Notes: generated from the letters alone by a model not told the origin. Shown: positions 7,767 to 19,212, numbered from the stretch's first letter. The stretch: DNA of 64,000 bases from Mycolicibacterium frederiksbergense (GCF_029893345.1 NZ_JARXVE010000004.1:310001-374000), one strand, 5' to 3'. Numbers and translations are program-made.

Positions 7767-9299
7767 GTGACCGACAACCCCGGGATAAGCCGGCGGACGT
7801 TGCTGTTGGTGGGCGGCAGCACCGCGATACTCGGTGCCGGAGCCGGCCTGGCCGTCGACGAGCTCGTCCGCCCGGCAGCGACGGGTCCGGTGCTGTGGCA
7901 GCGCGAGGACCGCAGCGGTGCGCCGCGGATCAGCGGACTGCATCTGCAATACGGCGCCGACGCCGCGTCCGAGGTCGTGGTGTCCTGGAACACCGACGCC
8001 GCGGTGGGGCATCCGCGGGTGCTGTACGGCACCCCCGGCGGGGGCCTCGGCGACACCGCCGACGCCGACACCTACACCTACCGCGATGCGCAATCGGACA
8101 CCGAGATCCGGGTACATCACGCCAGGCTGACCGGTCTGCTTCCGGACACCGATTACGTCTACGCCGCCGTGCATGACGGAGCCAACCCCGAGCTGGGCAC
8201 CGTCCGCACCGCCCCGCGCGGCCGGGCTCCGTTGCGCTTCACCAGTTTCGGTGACCAGTCCACACCCACCCTTGATGCCATGGTGGCCAATGCCTTCGGC
8301 AGCGACAGCGTCGGCTCACCGGCGGCCGGTGATATCACCAGCGCGGTCGAACGCATGCGCCCGTTGTTCCATCTGGTCAACGGGGACCTGTGTTACGCCA
8401 ACCTCTCCGCGGACCGGATCAGAACCTGGTCGGACTGGTTCGAGAACAACTCACGTTCGGCGCGGTACCGGCCATGGATGCCGGCCGCGGGCAACCACGA
8501 GAACGAACTGGGCAACGGTCCGATCGGATACAGCGCCTATCAGGCCTATTTCGCGCTCCCGGATTCCGGAGCCGACCCCGAGTTGCGCGGCATGTGGTAC
8601 GCGTTCACCGCCGGCGCGGTGCGGGTGATCAGCCTCAACAACGACGACGTGTGTTATCAGGACGGCGGCAATTTCTACGTCCACGGATACTCCGGCGGTG
8701 CGCAAAAGCGTTGGCTGCGACGTGAATTGGAGCACTCGAACGCCAATGAAGACATCGACTGGATCGTGGTGTGCATGCACCAGACCGCAGTGTCGACGGC
8801 CGACCGCACCAACGGTGCCGATCTCGGCATCCGGGAGAACTGGCTGCCGCTGTTCGACCGCTACGGCGTGGACCTGGTGGTGTGCGGCCACGAACACCAC
8901 TACGAGCGCACCCATCCGATCCGCGGCACCCTACCGACCGACACCCTGACCCCCGCCGTAGTCGACCAGGGCACAGTGCATCTGGTGATCGGCGGCGGTG
9001 GCACGTCGATACCGTCGAACCGGATGTTCTTCCCGGAGCCGCGGTGCCGCGTACTCACCGATGTCGGCGGCTTCGATCCGGCGCTGAAGAAGCGCGCACC
9101 GCACTATGTCCAAGAAGCCGCCGCATGGTCGGCGTTCCGGGACCGCGACAATGCCTACGGGTTCGTGATGTTCGACGTCGACCCCGGTTCACCCGGCGGC
9201 CAAACATCCATCGACGCAACCTATTTCGCGGTAGGCGGGCCGTTCGGCGAAACCCGGCCGGTGGATCACTTCAGGCTGAGCAAGCCGCGGCGGGGCTGA
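7767..9299 (+). CDS. TAT-exported purple-acid-phosphatase-like metallophosphoesterase
   Basis: A 510-residue enzyme beginning with a twin-arginine signal (SRRTLLLVGG at residues 8-17). A fibronectin-III-like N-terminal domain (about 45-150) is followed by the metallophosphoesterase domain with FGDQ (about 162), NGDLCYAN (205), GNHE (240), a CMHQ region (near 335) and GHEHHYERT (about 373), the metal-ligand series of purple acid phosphatases. Likely an exported phosphomonoesterase. The GTG start has a purine-rich sequence directly against it, so initiation may be weak or a start further inside could be used. It converges with rlmB with 2 bases between the stops. Confidence 0.88.
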   Translation: MTDNPGISRRTLLLVGGSTAILGAGAGLAVDELVRPAATGPVLWQREDRSGAPRISGLHLQYGADAASEVVVSWNTDAAVGHPRVLYGTPGGGLGDTADADTYTYRDAQSDTEIRVHHARLTGLLPDTDYVYAAVHDGANPELGTVRTAPRGRAPLRFTSFGDQSTPTLDAMVANAFGSDSVGSPAAGDITSAVERMRPLFHLVNGDLCYANLSADRIRTWSDWFENNSRSARYRPWMPAAGNHENELGNGPIGYSAYQAYFALPDSGADPELRGMWYAFTAGAVRVISLNNDDVCYQDGGNFYVHGYSGGAQKRWLRRELEHSNANEDIDWIVVCMHQTAVSTADRTNGADLGIRENWLPLFDRYGVDLVVCGHEHHYERTHPIRGTLPTDTLTPAVVDQGTVHLVIGGGGTSIPSNRMFFPEPRCRVLTDVGGFDPALKKRAPHYVQEAAAWSAFRDRDNAYGFVMFDVDPGSPGGQTSIDATYFAVGGPFGETRPVDHFRLSKPRRG

Positions 9300-9301
9300 A
9301 G

Positions 9302-10243
9302 TCAGCTTCGGCGCTGGCGGGCGATTTCGGCCAGCACCACCCCGGCCGCCACCGAGGCATTCAGCGACTCGGTCGGCCCCGCCATCGGGATCGACACCAC
9401 CGCATCGCAGTTCTCCCGCACCAACCGCGACAGACCCTTGCCTTCCGAACCGACCACCACCACCATCGGCCCGGTCGCCTCGAGCTCGTCGACCGTGGTG
9501 TCACCACCGGCATCCAGGCCGACGATCTGCAGACCGGCATCGGCGTAACTCTTCAGTGTGCGAGTCAGATTTGTGGCCCGCGCCACCGGCGTGCGGGCCG
9601 CGGCACCGGCGCTGGTGCGCCACGCCACCGCGGTCACCGAAGCCGAACGGCGCTGCGGGATCACCACACCGTGCCCACCGAACGCCGCCACCGAGCGCAC
9701 GATGGCACCCAGGTTGCGCGGGTCGGAGATGTTGTCCAGGGCCACCAGCAGTGCGGGCTCCCCGGATTCCCGGGCCGCCCTCAACAGATCATCGGGGTGC
9801 GCGTAGTTGTACGGCGGCACCTGCAGGGCCAGCCCCTGGTGCAGCGCATTCGAGCTCATCCGGTCCAGGTCGTGGCGCTGCACCTCGAGGATCGAGATAC
9901 CGCGGTCAGCGGCGATCTGGACGGATTCGGTGAGGCGCTCATCGGCCTCGGTGCCCAGCGCCACGTACAGCGCGGTGGCCGGAACCTTGGCCCGCAGGCA
10001 TTCCACCACCGGGTTGCGGCCCAGCACCAACTCGGTGTCGTCGGTCTTCTTGTGTCGCCCCTGCGCCTGACGCGCCGCCTTGGCGGCCTTCTTGGCGGCA
10101 GGGTGGTGCGGACGCTGGTCCGCGCGCGGGGTGGCCCCACGGCCCTCCAGCCCGCGGCGGCGCACACCGCCGGACCCGACCGTCGGGCCCTTCTTGGTCC
10201 CGGGCTTGCGGACCGCACCGCGCCGCTGCGAATTGCCGGCCAT
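9302..10243 (-). CDS. rlmB: 23S rRNA (guanosine-2'-O-)-methyltransferase RlmB
   Basis: A 313-residue SPOUT methyltransferase with a long basic N-terminal tail, a substrate-binding domain ([14 protein letters not shown] start) and the three SpoU motifs [26 protein letters not shown] and [17 protein letters not shown] near the C-terminus. It makes 2'-O-methylguanosine in 23S rRNA using SAM. Its ATG is directly adjacent to the cysS stop, making it the last gene of the carD-ispD-ispF-cysS-rlmB unit. Confidence 0.93.
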   Translation of the reverse strand: MAGNSQRRGAVRKPGTKKGPTVGSGGVRRRGLEGRGATPRADQRPHHPAAKKAAKAARQAQGRHKKTDDTELVLGRNPVVECLRAKVPATALYVALGTEADERLTESVQIAADRGISILEVQRHDLDRMSSNALHQGLALQVPPYNYAHPDDLLRAARESGEPALLVALDNISDPRNLGAIVRSVAAFGGHGVVIPQRRSASVTAVAWRTSAGAAARTPVARATNLTRTLKSYADAGLQIVGLDAGGDTTVDELEATGPMVVVVGSEGKGLSRLVRENCDAVVSIPMAGPTESLNASVAAGVVLAEIARQRRS

Positions 10244-11647
10244 TTATGCTCCGTTCCCGTCCACCAGGGCCCACTGCGGACCGTCGGCAGTGTCGGTGAC
10301 CTCGATACCAGCAGCCTTGAGCCGATCCCGGATGGCGTCGGCCGCCGCCCAGTCCCGGTTGGCACGGGCCTCGGCCCGGCCGGCCAAAGCCCACTGCACC
10401 AGCTCATCCACCGCGGCCAGGGCGGCCGAGGTCTCATCGCGGGACTCCCAGCGCTCGTCGAGCGGGTCGCAGCCCAGGATCCCCATCATCGATCGGATCG
10501 AACCGGCCTGCGCCATCGCGCCCTCGTGATCACCGGCGTCCAGCGCGCGGTTGCCATCGGCTCGCGCGGCATGCACCTCGGCCAGCGCGATCGGCACCGA
10601 CAGATCGTCGTTGAGCGCCGCGGCGAACTTCGGCGTCCACTCACCGACCATCACACCGCCCACCCGGTTGCGCACCCGGTGCAGGAAATCCTCGATACCG
10701 CTGTAGGCCTTCACCGCGTCCTGCAACGCATGCTCGGAGAACTCCAGCATGGACCGATAATGCGCACTACCCAGGTAGTAGCGCAGCTCGGCAGCCCGAA
10801 CCCGTTGCAGCACAGCCGGAATCGAAAGCACGTTGCCCAGCGACTTGCTCATCTTCTCGCCGCCCATGGTGACCCAGCCGTTGTGCAGCCAGTACTGGGC
10901 GAAGCCGTCGCCTGCGGCCTTCGCCTGGGCGATCTCGTTCTCGTGGTGCGGGAACACCAGATCCATACCGCCGGCGTGGATGTCGAACTCCGCGCCCAGG
11001 TAGGCCTCACACATCGCGACGCATTCGGTGTGCCAGCCGGGCCGGCCCGGCCCCCACGGCGTGGGCCACGACGGCTCGCCGGGCTTGGCGCCCTTCCACA
11101 GGGTGAAGTCGCGCTGGTCACGTTTACCGGTCGCCGCGCCCTCACCCTGATGCACATCGTCGATGCGGTGCCCGGACAGCGCGCCATACTCCGGCAGGCT
11201 CAGCACGTCGAAGTAGACGTCGCCGCCCGAGGCGTAGGCATGACCCCGCTCGATCAGGCGGTCGATGAGCTCGACCATCTGGGTGATGTGCCCGGTGGCC
11301 CGGGGCTCCGCCGACGGGGGCAGCACTCCCAGCGCGTCATAGGCGGCGCTGAATGCCCGCTCGTAGGTCGCGGCCCACTCCCACCAGGGCCGGCCCGCGT
11401 CGGCCGCCTTGTTGAGGATCTTGTCGTCGATGTCGGTGACATTGCGGATGAACGCGACGTCGTATCCATTGGCGGTCAGCCAGCGGCGCAGCACGTCGAA
11501 CGCGACTCCGCTACGGACGTGGCCGATGTGCGGCAGACCCTGAACGGTCGCGCCGCACAGGTAGATCGAAGCGTGCCCTGGCCGCAGCGGTACGAAATCA
11601 CGTACGGCACCCGCCATGGTGTCGTACAGCCGCAAGCGATCGGTCAC
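10244..11647 (-). CDS. cysS: Cysteinyl-tRNA synthetase
   Basis: A class I synthetase of 467 residues with [10 protein letters not shown] (HIGH motif) near the N-terminus and EKMSKSLGN (KMSKS) in the middle. The zinc-binding cysteine side appears in YLCGATVQG and the distal GWHTEC. Charges tRNA-Cys. I chose GTG 11647 (V-T-D-R-L-R-L-Y-D); a TTG at 11671 would add eight residues. It is 29 bases downstream of ispF and abuts rlmB. Confidence 0.95.
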   Translation of the reverse strand: MTDRLRLYDTMAGAVRDFVPLRPGHASIYLCGATVQGLPHIGHVRSGVAFDVLRRWLTANGYDVAFIRNVTDIDDKILNKAADAGRPWWEWAATYERAFSAAYDALGVLPPSAEPRATGHITQMVELIDRLIERGHAYASGGDVYFDVLSLPEYGALSGHRIDDVHQGEGAATGKRDQRDFTLWKGAKPGEPSWPTPWGPGRPGWHTECVAMCEAYLGAEFDIHAGGMDLVFPHHENEIAQAKAAGDGFAQYWLHNGWVTMGGEKMSKSLGNVLSIPAVLQRVRAAELRYYLGSAHYRSMLEFSEHALQDAVKAYSGIEDFLHRVRNRVGGVMVGEWTPKFAAALNDDLSVPIALAEVHAARADGNRALDAGDHEGAMAQAGSIRSMMGILGCDPLDERWESRDETSAALAAVDELVQWALAGRAEARANRDWAAADAIRDRLKAAGIEVTDTADGPQWALVDGNGA

Positions 11648-11676
11648 GACGTGCCAGCTTACCGGCCGCAACGTTG

Positions 11677-12168
11677 CTACTTTGCAGGACCAACCCGATC
11701 AGCAATCACCAGGGCGGTAGCAACCGCGGCCAGACCCTCACCGCGGCCGGTCAGCCCGAGTCCGTCGGTGGTGGTGGCCGAGACCGACACCGGCGCCCCG
11801 AGCAGTTCGGCGAGCAGCCGCTGGGCTTCGTCGCGACGCGGCCCGACCTTGGGTCGGTTGCCGATCACCTGGACCGCGGCATTGCCCACCGAAAAGCCCG
11901 CCGCCTGCAGCAGGCCGCGCACATGACGCAGCATGTCGGCGCCGGTGACCCCGCGCCATTCCGGCCGGTCGGTGCCGAACACCGCGCCGATATCGCCCAG
12001 GCCGGCCGCACTGAGCAACGCATCACACAGTGCATGCACGGCGACGTCGCCGTCGGAGTGACCGGCGCAGCCGTCGGCCTCGTCGAATAGCAGGCCCAGC
12101 AGCCAGCACGGGCGGCCCGGCTCGATCGGGTGGACGTCGGTACCCAGCCCGACCCTTGGAATCAGCAT
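11677..12168 (-). CDS. ispF: 2-C-methyl-D-erythritol 2,4-cyclodiphosphate synthase
   Basis: A 163-residue IspF of normal length. The metal ligands are in GTDVHP (Asp and His, residues 9-13) and in GHSDGD (about 41-46). It catalyses the cyclisation step of the non-mevalonate isoprenoid pathway. ATG 12168 lies inside the 3' end of ispD (7-base overlap), so the two are coupled. Confidence 0.95.
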   Translation of the reverse strand: MLIPRVGLGTDVHPIEPGRPCWLLGLLFDEADGCAGHSDGDVAVHALCDALLSAAGLGDIGAVFGTDRPEWRGVTGADMLRHVRGLLQAAGFSVGNAAVQVIGNRPKVGPRRDEAQRLLAELLGAPVSVSATTTDGLGLTGRGEGLAAVATALVIADRVGPAK

Positions 12169-12839
12169 GTGCCGCGCGCCAGCAGAGCTTCGGCCAGCAG
12201 GAGATCCATGGCCGTGGTGATCTTGAATGCCATCGGGTCGCCCTCGACCACCTGCACCGGCGTGCCGATCTGTTCGACCAGCGATGCGTCGTCGGTGAAA
12301 TCACCCGAGCCCGCCCGCTGATAGGCGCGGCGCAGTACGTCGGCACGGAAACCCTGGGGGGTCTGCACCGCCCGCAAACCGGCCCGCTCCGGGGTTCCCA
12401 GCACCGCGCCGTTGGCGTCGACCGCCTTGATGGTGTCGGCCAGCGGCAGTCCGGGAACAACGGCGGCGTGACCGTCGGCCAGCGCCGCAACCACCCGGGC
12501 GATCAGCGTCGGCGGGGTCAACGCCCGAGCGGCGTCGTGCACCAGGATGAAATCCGGTTCGCCACCGGCCGCTACAGCTTCCAGGGCCAGCCCCACCGAT
12601 TCGGTTCGATCATCGCCCCCGGCCACGATCTGTGCGTTCGCACCGAAGACCAATATGGCCTCATCGGTCAGCGCCGGCGGCACCGCGATCACAACCTTGT
12701 CGACCACCCCTGAGGCCAGCAGCCCATCGAGGGCATGCTGCAACAGGGGCTTATCCCCCAGATTGACGAATGCTTTCGGCCTGCCAGCGCCGAGCCGTTG
12801 GCCAGAGCCTGCGGCCGGGACGACCGCAACAGTTACCAC
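12162..12839 (-). CDS. ispD: 2-C-methyl-D-erythritol 4-phosphate cytidylyltransferase
   Basis: A 225-residue IspD with the nucleotide-binding [16 protein letters not shown] near the N-terminus, a VHDAARAL block and LADTIK further on. It couples CTP to methylerythritol phosphate. Start is GTG 12839, six bases after the carD stop, so it is in the carD operon as in M. tuberculosis. Confidence 0.95.
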   Translation of the reverse strand: MVTVAVVPAAGSGQRLGAGRPKAFVNLGDKPLLQHALDGLLASGVVDKVVIAVPPALTDEAILVFGANAQIVAGGDDRTESVGLALEAVAAGGEPDFILVHDAARALTPPTLIARVVAALADGHAAVVPGLPLADTIKAVDANGAVLGTPERAGLRAVQTPQGFRADVLRRAYQRAGSGDFTDDASLVEQIGTPVQVVEGDPMAFKITTAMDLLLAEALLARGTC

Positions 12840-12845
12840 GACAGA

Positions 12846-13379
<534 letters not shown>

Positions 13380-13607
13380 TCACGCGTGTGCCAACGATGC
13401 AGGTCAGGGGCACTACAGGTAAATGGCGGGGGTTGACACAGTGACGAAAGCGTGCAACCACAGCAGGCTGACAGCGGCCGAAATGGGTGGCCCCGCAAAG
13501 CCGTTGTGGACCCGAACGGCCCGTTGCGAAGCCCTCGCATCCGACCCGCCACAGCGACCTACTACTCTGCATAGTCGAAGTACGCTGACCCAGCTCAGGA
13601 GGCTTGA

Positions 13608-14180
13608 GTGAACCGCTTCGCAATGCGCGCCTCGACCGGCCTGGCCGCATGTGGCCTGACCGCAGTCGTTCTTACCGGGTGTGGCGCCGGGCAGGTCTCC
13701 CAGATGGCGACGCAGGAACCCGCCGTCAACGGCGTGAACGCACAGGCCGGCACGGTCTCGCTGCGCAACCTGCACCTGCGGGCGCCGCAGCAGAAGGACT
13801 ACGTCGAGGCCGGCTCCTCGGCCGAACTGCTGTTCGTCGCCGTGAACAACTCCCCCGAGACCGCCAACAAGCTGGTCTCGATCAAGTCCAACGTCGGCGA
13901 CGTGGCGCTCACCGGCGACCCGACCGTCCCGGTCAGCGGTGTGCTGGTGGTCGGGGAGCCCGACGGCCAGCTGGCCGCACTGGAGAAGACCGAGGCCGCC
14001 GACGCCGTCACCGCCATGGTCACGCTGACCAAGCCGGTCACCAACGGGCTGCTCTACGACTTCACCTTCAAGTTCGAGAACGGCGAAGCCACCGTGGCCG
14101 TGCCGATCTCGGCCGGCAACGAGCCGCGCCGCAACAAGACCGGTGACACCCAGGAAGCCGAGCCCGGCGCCCACCACTAG
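13608..14180 (+). CDS. lpqE: Lipoprotein LpqE
   Basis: A 190-residue lipoprotein with lipobox LTG-C near residue 25. The mature part is a small beta-rich domain ([38 protein letters not shown]), a form common in actinobacterial copper- or cell-wall-related lipoproteins, then a short polar tail ending in two histidines. Position between carD and radA matches lpqE of M. tuberculosis. Function unknown. Confidence 0.85.
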   Translation: MNRFAMRASTGLAACGLTAVVLTGCGAGQVSQMATQEPAVNGVNAQAGTVSLRNLHLRAPQQKDYVEAGSSAELLFVAVNNSPETANKLVSIKSNVGDVALTGDPTVPVSGVLVVGEPDGQLAALEKTEAADAVTAMVTLTKPVTNGLLYDFTFKFENGEATVAVPISAGNEPRRNKTGDTQEAEPGAHH

Positions 14181-14235
14181 GGCGTTCCAGGTGTCCTGAC
14201 CCGGAAATGTCGGGGGCAGCCGCTACTGTCACCGC

Positions 14236-15636
14236 GTGGCCGGTTCGAAAATACGTTCGCAGTACCGCTGCTCGGAGTGTCAGCACGCCACCCCCAAGTG
14301 GGTCGGTCGCTGCGCCAATTGCGGCACCTGGGGCACTGTCGATGAGGTAGCGGTGCTCGCCGCGTCCGGCATAGCAGGTGGGGCGGCCCGCCGCTCGGTG
14401 GCCCCCACCTCGCCCGCGGTGCCGATCACCTCGATCGACCCGGGCATCACCCGGCACTACCCGACCGGGGTCAGTGAGCTGGACCGGGTGCTGGGCGGCG
14501 GTCTGGTGGCCGGCTCGGTAACCCTGCTGGCCGGGGATCCCGGTGTCGGCAAGTCCACCCTGCTGCTGGAGGTCGCCAACCGCTGGGCGCATGCCGGCCG
14601 GCGGGCCCTGTACCTGTCCGGTGAGGAATCCGCGGGCCAGATCCGGCTGCGCGCCGAGCGCACCGGCTGCACCCACGACAACGTGTACCTGGCCGGCGAA
14701 TCCGATCTGCAGATCGCGCTCGGCCACATCGACGAGGTCAAGCCCAGCCTGGTGGTGGTCGATTCGGTGCAGACCATGTCCACCACCGAGGCCGACGGCG
14801 TGACCGGCGGGGTCACCCAGGTGCGCGCAGTGACCACGGCGTTGACCGGCTACGCCAAGACCGCCGTCGGAGACCCGGCGGTGGCGATGATCCTGGTCGG
14901 GCACGTCACCAAGGACGGCGCCATCGCCGGGCCACGCTCACTGGAGCATCTGGTCGACGTGGTGCTGCATTTCGAGGGTGATCACGCGTCCAGCCTGCGC
15001 ATGGTGCGCGGGGTGAAGAACCGGTTCGGCGCCGCCGACGAGGTCGGCTGTTTTCAGATGCACGACAACGGCATCGAGTGTGTGAGCGATCCGTCCGGGC
15101 TGTTCCTGGACCAACGTCCGGCGGCGGTGCCCGGCACTGCCGTCACGGTCACCCTGGACGGCAAGCGCCCGATGATCGGCGAGGTGCAGGCGCTGACCGC
15201 GCAACCGATCGGACCACCCCGGCGCGCCGTCAGCGGTATCGATTCGGCCCGTGCCGCGATGATCGGCGCGGTGCTGCAGACCCGCTGTGCGCTGCCGATC
15301 AACGCCAACGACCTCTACCTGTCCACCGTCGGCGGCATGCGGCTGACCGACCCGTCCTCGGATCTGGCCGTGGCGCTGGCCATCGCCTCGGGCTACCTCG
15401 ACATCGCGCTGCCGATGAACACGGTGGTGATCGGCGAGGTGGGGTTGGTCGGCGATCTGCGCCGGGTCACCGGCATGGACCGCAGGCTGGCCGAGGCAGC
15501 CCGGCTGGGTTTCACCAATGCCATAGTGCCGCCCGGGATCACCAGCGCGCCCGCCGGGCTGCGCGTCATCACCGTGGACAACATCGGGGCGGCACTGCGG
15601 GCGCTCAGGGAGATCGCGATTGCCAGCAATCGATAG
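14236..15636 (+). CDS. radA: DNA repair protein RadA
   Basis: A 466-residue RadA starting at GTG 14236. It has an N-terminal zinc finger (CSEC...CANC, residues 13-33), a RecA-like ATPase core with Walker [10 protein letters not shown] (about 101-109) and the RadA-specific KNRFG motif (about 260-264), and a C-terminal Lon-protease-like domain. It processes recombination intermediates. The 3' end lies inside a duplicated hairpin unit (15618-15667). disA follows after 61 bases. Confidence 0.95.
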   Translation: MAGSKIRSQYRCSECQHATPKWVGRCANCGTWGTVDEVAVLAASGIAGGAARRSVAPTSPAVPITSIDPGITRHYPTGVSELDRVLGGGLVAGSVTLLAGDPGVGKSTLLLEVANRWAHAGRRALYLSGEESAGQIRLRAERTGCTHDNVYLAGESDLQIALGHIDEVKPSLVVVDSVQTMSTTEADGVTGGVTQVRAVTTALTGYAKTAVGDPAVAMILVGHVTKDGAIAGPRSLEHLVDVVLHFEGDHASSLRMVRGVKNRFGAADEVGCFQMHDNGIECVSDPSGLFLDQRPAAVPGTAVTVTLDGKRPMIGEVQALTAQPIGPPRRAVSGIDSARAAMIGAVLQTRCALPINANDLYLSTVGGMRLTDPSSDLAVALAIASGYLDIALPMNTVVIGEVGLVGDLRRVTGMDRRLAEAARLGFTNAIVPPGITSAPAGLRVITVDNIGAALRALREIAIASNR

Positions 15637-15667
15637 CATCACGATTGCGAGCAATCAATACGATCAC
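15618..15667 (+). repeat. Tandem 25-bp hairpin repeat spanning the radA stop codon
   Basis: Two 25-bp units (15618-15642 and 15643-15667) agree at 21 of 25 positions. Each starts with a small hairpin: GATTGCCAGCAATC in the first, GATTGCGAGCAATC in the second, with 5-bp stems and 4-base loops in which the substitution falls. The radA stop TAG (15634-15636) lies inside unit one. The second copy occupies most of the radA-disA spacer. Comparable duplications end clpC1 and hpt. Confidence 0.8.
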
Positions 15668-15697
15668 GGACAATGGCGGCCGACCCTAGGAGAGTTG

Positions 15698-16816
15698 ATG
15701 GCCGTGAACTCCGGTACCAGGACGAGCCGCACCGTCGTACATCTGGCACGCCCGACGCTGCGTGAAACCCTGGGCCGGCTGGCCCCGGGAACCCCACTGC
15801 GTGACGGACTGGAGCGCATCCTGCGCGGCAAGACCGGTGCGCTGGTCGTGCTGGGCTACGACGACAGCGTGGAGGCCATCTGCGACGGCGGGTTCGCCCT
15901 GGATGTCCGCTACGCGCCCACCCGGCTGCGCGAATTGTCGAAGATGGACGGCGCGGTGGTGCTCTCCAGCGACGGCAGCCGGATCGTGCGAGCCAACGTC
16001 CAGTTGGTGCCGGATCCGTCGATTCCCACCGATGAGTCCGGTACCCGGCACCGCTCGGCCGAGCGCACCGCCATCCAGACCGGCTACCCGGTGATCTCGG
16101 TCAGCCATTCGATGAGCATCGTGACGGTGTATGTCGCCGGGGAGCGCCACGTGGTGCCCGATTCGGCGGCCATCCTGTCGCGGGCCAACCAGACCATCGC
16201 CACCCTGGAGCGCTACAAGGGCCGGCTCGACGAGGTGAGCAGGCAGCTGTCCACCGCCGAGATCGAGGACTTCGTAACGCTTCGTGACGTGATGACGGTG
16301 GCGCAGCGCCTGGAGATGGTGCGCCGGATCAGCCTGGAGATCGACGCCGACGTCGTCGAGCTCGGCACCGACGGGCGCCAGCTCAAACTGCAGCTCGACG
16401 AGCTCGTCGGCGACAACGAGGCCGCACGCGAGTTGATCGTGCGGGACTACCACGCGCTGCCGGACCCGCCGACCGCCGCACAGGTCAGCGCGACACTGGA
16501 CGAGCTGGACTCCCTGACCGACAACGAGCTGCTCGACTTCACCGCGCTGGCAAGGGTTTTCGGCTATCCCTCGACGGCCGAAGCGCAGGACTCGGCGATG
16601 AGCTCACGCGGTTACCGCGCGATGGCGGGCATCCCGCGACTGCAGTTCGCCCACGTCGACCTGCTGGTCCGGTCGTTCGGCTCGTTGCAGGGCCTGCTGG
16701 CCGCCAGCGCCGACGACCTGCAGTCGGTGGACGGGATCGGGTCGATGTGGGCGCGGCACATCCGCGAAGGCCTGTCCGTGCTGGCCGAGTCGACCATCGC
16801 CGACCGGTTGGCCTGA
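15698..16816 (+). CDS. disA: Diadenylate cyclase DisA (c-di-AMP synthase)
   Basis: A 372-residue DisA. The N-terminal DAC domain carries the catalytic DGA (near 84) and RHR (near 117) motifs; a helical spine and a C-terminal helix-hairpin-helix DNA-binding domain ([19 protein letters not shown]) follow. It makes c-di-AMP from two ATP and scans DNA for branched structures. ATG 15698 has a clean AGGAGAG site 6-7 bases upstream. Partner of radA by long-standing synteny. Confidence 0.96.
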   Translation: MAVNSGTRTSRTVVHLARPTLRETLGRLAPGTPLRDGLERILRGKTGALVVLGYDDSVEAICDGGFALDVRYAPTRLRELSKMDGAVVLSSDGSRIVRANVQLVPDPSIPTDESGTRHRSAERTAIQTGYPVISVSHSMSIVTVYVAGERHVVPDSAAILSRANQTIATLERYKGRLDEVSRQLSTAEIEDFVTLRDVMTVAQRLEMVRRISLEIDADVVELGTDGRQLKLQLDELVGDNEAARELIVRDYHALPDPPTAAQVSATLDELDSLTDNELLDFTALARVFGYPSTAEAQDSAMSSRGYRAMAGIPRLQFAHVDLLVRSFGSLQGLLAASADDLQSVDGIGSMWARHIREGLSVLAESTIADRLA

Positions 16817-16818
16817 GA

Positions 16819-17598
16819 TCAGTTGCCCGGTGCGGGCGCCTCGGCCGGCGGTGCACCAGGGGCCGGCGGCGGCGGCGCGGGCTGCTCCTGATGGGCCAGG
16901 ATGAACGGCACCGGAGCCGATCTGAGGTTGCCCAGTTGCACGATCAGGTTGTAGGTGCCGGCTCCGATCGGCTGGCGCGGCATCGGGCACTGCGGGGCCG
17001 AGCTCATGCCGGTCCAGGTCACCTCGGTGGTCACCTGTTCGCCCGGATTGAAGGTCTTCACCAGGGTCTCGTTGGACGGGGCGCAGTCCAGGTTCGACCA
17101 CAGCCGGTTGTTGTCCAGCGAGTACACGTAGGCGGCCAACACCGCGGCGCCCACGTCACGCTTGCAGGCCACCAGACCGATGTTGGTGACCACCATGGTG
17201 AACTTCGGCTGATCGCCCACCACGTATTCGGGCTGGCTGGTGATGCCCTTGACCGCAAGGGTCGAATCCGGGCAGTCGTCACCCTCCTTGAGCAGCGGCG
17301 GCGGCGTGACCGCGGCGGTCGGGGTGGCCGTCGGCGGCGGAGCATGCTGGGCCGGGGGCACCACCGGGGTCTTGACCTCGGGGTTCTCCCCGGGCAGTGG
17401 GGTCGGCGGTGCGGCGGTGGCAGAGGGCTCGTCGGCGGGCTTGGTCTCGGCTCCTGAGTTGCTGGTCACGATCACCGCGACGATCGCGGCGACGATCCCC
17501 ACGACGACTACCGCGATACCGATAGCCAGCGCCCGGCGCCGCCAGTAAATCTGCGCGGGCAGTGGCCCATGAGGTTCCAGATCCAACACGACTTTCAC
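16819..17598 (-). CDS. Single-pass membrane protein with Pro-rich linker
   Basis: A 259-residue protein with a short basic cytosolic start, one membrane helix (about 23-46), a Pro/Thr/Ala-rich linker (about 50-105), an extracytoplasmic domain with several cysteines (CPDS, ACKRD, DCAP, CPMP) that could form disulfides, and a Pro/Ala-rich tail. It occupies the place of Rv3587c in M. tuberculosis. Its stop lies 2 bases from the convergent disA stop. Function unknown. Confidence 0.85.
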   Translation of the reverse strand: MKVVLDLEPHGPLPAQIYWRRRALAIGIAVVVVGIVAAIVAVIVTSNSGAETKPADEPSATAAPPTPLPGENPEVKTPVVPPAQHAPPPTATPTAAVTPPPLLKEGDDCPDSTLAVKGITSQPEYVVGDQPKFTMVVTNIGLVACKRDVGAAVLAAYVYSLDNNRLWSNLDCAPSNETLVKTFNPGEQVTTEVTWTGMSSAPQCPMPRQPIGAGTYNLIVQLGNLRSAPVPFILAHQEQPAPPPPAPGAPPAEAPAPGN

Positions 17599-17645
17599 GG
17601 TAGGGCCAGGTCATGCCTACCTGTCCGAGGCGCCCCGGCGTGTCG

Positions 17646-18266
17646 TCAGGGTTCGCCTATGTCACCAAGATGTTCGCGCAATACGACACGCCCGTCAGCA
17701 AGGTGGTAGGTGAGCCCGACGATGGCCAGCGAGCCGTCCAGAATCCGCTCGGCGATCGGCGCGGAACGGATGCGCAACTGCGTAACGGTCTCGTTCACGT
17801 GCCGCGCCTCGAACTCGTCGACCCTGGTCAGGCCGGCATGGCGGCCCAGCAGGATGGACGGGGTCACGCGCTCGACGATGTCGCGCACATACCCGCCGGG
17901 AAACTCACCCTCGTCGAGGGCCCGCAACGCGGCCTGCACCGCACCGCAACTGTCATGGCCCAGCACCACGATGAGCGGCACATTGAGGATCGAAACCGCA
18001 TATTCGATCGAGCCGAGCACCGCGGAGTCGATGACGTGGCCCGCGGTGCGCACCACGAACATGTCGCCCAGACCCTGGTCGAAGATGATCTCGGCGGCCA
18101 CCCGGCTGTCGCCGCAGCCGAACAACACGGCGGTGGGCTTCTGGGTGTGCGCAAGGCTGGCCCGCATCTCGATGCTCTGGCTGGGATGCAGCGGCTCACC
18201 CGCGACGAAACGCTCGTTACCCTCCTTGAGTGCCTTCCAGGCGGAAATGGGGTTCGAGTTCGGCAT
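17646..18266 (-). CDS. canB: Beta-class carbonic anhydrase
   Basis: A 206-residue beta-carbonic anhydrase. The zinc ligands are visible as C-G-D-S-R and, about 55 residues later, H-D-S-C. It interconverts CO2 and bicarbonate in the cytosol. I chose ATG 18266 (MPNSNPISAWKALKEGNERF); an in-frame ATG three codons upstream (18275) is the alternative. It is divergent from mutY with only 25 bases between starts. Confidence 0.94.
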   Translation of the reverse strand: MPNSNPISAWKALKEGNERFVAGEPLHPSQSIEMRASLAHTQKPTAVLFGCGDSRVAAEIIFDQGLGDMFVVRTAGHVIDSAVLGSIEYAVSILNVPLIVVLGHDSCGAVQAALRALDEGEFPGGYVRDIVERVTPSILLGRHAGLTRVDEFEARHVNETVTQLRIRSAPIAERILDGSLAIVGLTYHLADGRVVLREHLGDIGEP

Positions 18267-18291
18267 GGTTGACATTCTGCACGAACCCGCT

Positions 18292-19212
18292 ATGAGCATC
18301 GATACGAACGACCTCGTCCGGTGGTACACCCACGCACAACGGGACCTGCCGTGGCGCCGGCCGGAGGTGACCGCCTGGCAGATCCTGGTCAGCGAGTTCA
18401 TGCTGCAGCAGACTCCGGTGGCCCGGGTCGAGCCGATCTGGCTGGCCTGGATCGACCGCTGGCCGACCCCCTCGGCCACCGCCGCGGCCGGCTCCGCCGA
18501 GGTGCTGCGGGCCTGGGGCAAGCTGGGATACCCGCGACGGGCCAAGCGCCTGCACGAATGCGCCGTGCTGATCTCCACCGAGCATGGTGACGAGGTACCC
18601 ACCGACGTCGAGACCCTGCTGACCCTGCCCGGCGTCGGCGCCTACACGGCGCGCGCGGTGGCTTGTTTCGCCTATGCGGCCAACGTTCCGGTGGTCGACA
18701 CCAATGTGCGCCGCGTGGTCACCAGGGTGCTGCACGGACAGGCCGACGCACCCGCCCGGGCCGGCGACCTGGATGCGGTGGCCGCACTGCTGCCCGACGA
18801 CGACACCGCACCGACGTTTTCGGCCGCGCTGATGGAGTTGGGCGCGGTGGTGTGCACCGCTCGCGCACCGCGCTGCGACAGCTGCCCGATGCGCCACTGC
18901 CGGTGGCGCTCGGCCGGATACCCGGCAGCCACCACCACCCGTAGGGTGCAGCGGTACGCCGGCACCGACCGCCAGGTGCGCGGCAAGCTGCTGGATGTGT
19001 TGCGCGACACCGATTCCCCGGTCACCCGCCGCGAGTTGGATGTGGTGTGGCTTTCCGACACCGCGCAGCGCGACCGGGCGCTGGATTCACTGCTGGTGGA
19101 CGGATTGGTGGAACAGACTGCCGATGGCCGGTTCGCCCTGGCCGGCGAAGGTGAAGGCGACTACGCCGTCGCCTCGGATTCGATTGCACCGCAGGCGAAC
19201 CGACGCCGGTAA
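18292..19212 (+). CDS. mutY: A/G-specific adenine glycosylase MutY
   Basis: A 306-residue glycosylase with catalytic Glu35 in EFMLQQTPV, the helix-hairpin-helix LPGVGAYTA (about 112) and the catalytic Asp of VVDTNVRR (about 137). A 4Fe-4S cluster site near residues 187-201 has spacing C-x6-C-x2-C-x4-C, one residue shorter in the last interval than E. coli MutY. The C-terminal part after about 215 is short for an NUDIX-like domain. Removes adenine opposite 8-oxoguanine. Its last 52 bases overlap the convergent GlxA-type gene. Confidence 0.93.
   Translation: MSIDTNDLVRWYTHAQRDLPWRRPEVTAWQILVSEFMLQQTPVARVEPIWLAWIDRWPTPSATAAAGSAEVLRAWGKLGYPRRAKRLHECAVLISTEHGDEVPTDVETLLTLPGVGAYTARAVACFAYAANVPVVDTNVRRVVTRVLHGQADAPARAGDLDAVAALLPDDDTAPTFSAALMELGAVVCTARAPRCDSCPMRHCRWRSAGYPAATTTRRVQRYAGTDRQVRGKLLDVLRDTDSPVTRRELDVVWLSDTAQRDRALDSLLVDGLVEQTADGRFALAGEGEGDYAVASDSIAPQANRRR

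Noticed and set aside
8771..11926. A 1051-codon plus-strand open frame
   Set aside because: It runs antisense to cysS, rlmB and ispF, whose motifs are complete; the protein is His/Arg/Gly-rich low complexity typical of GC-rich antisense frames.
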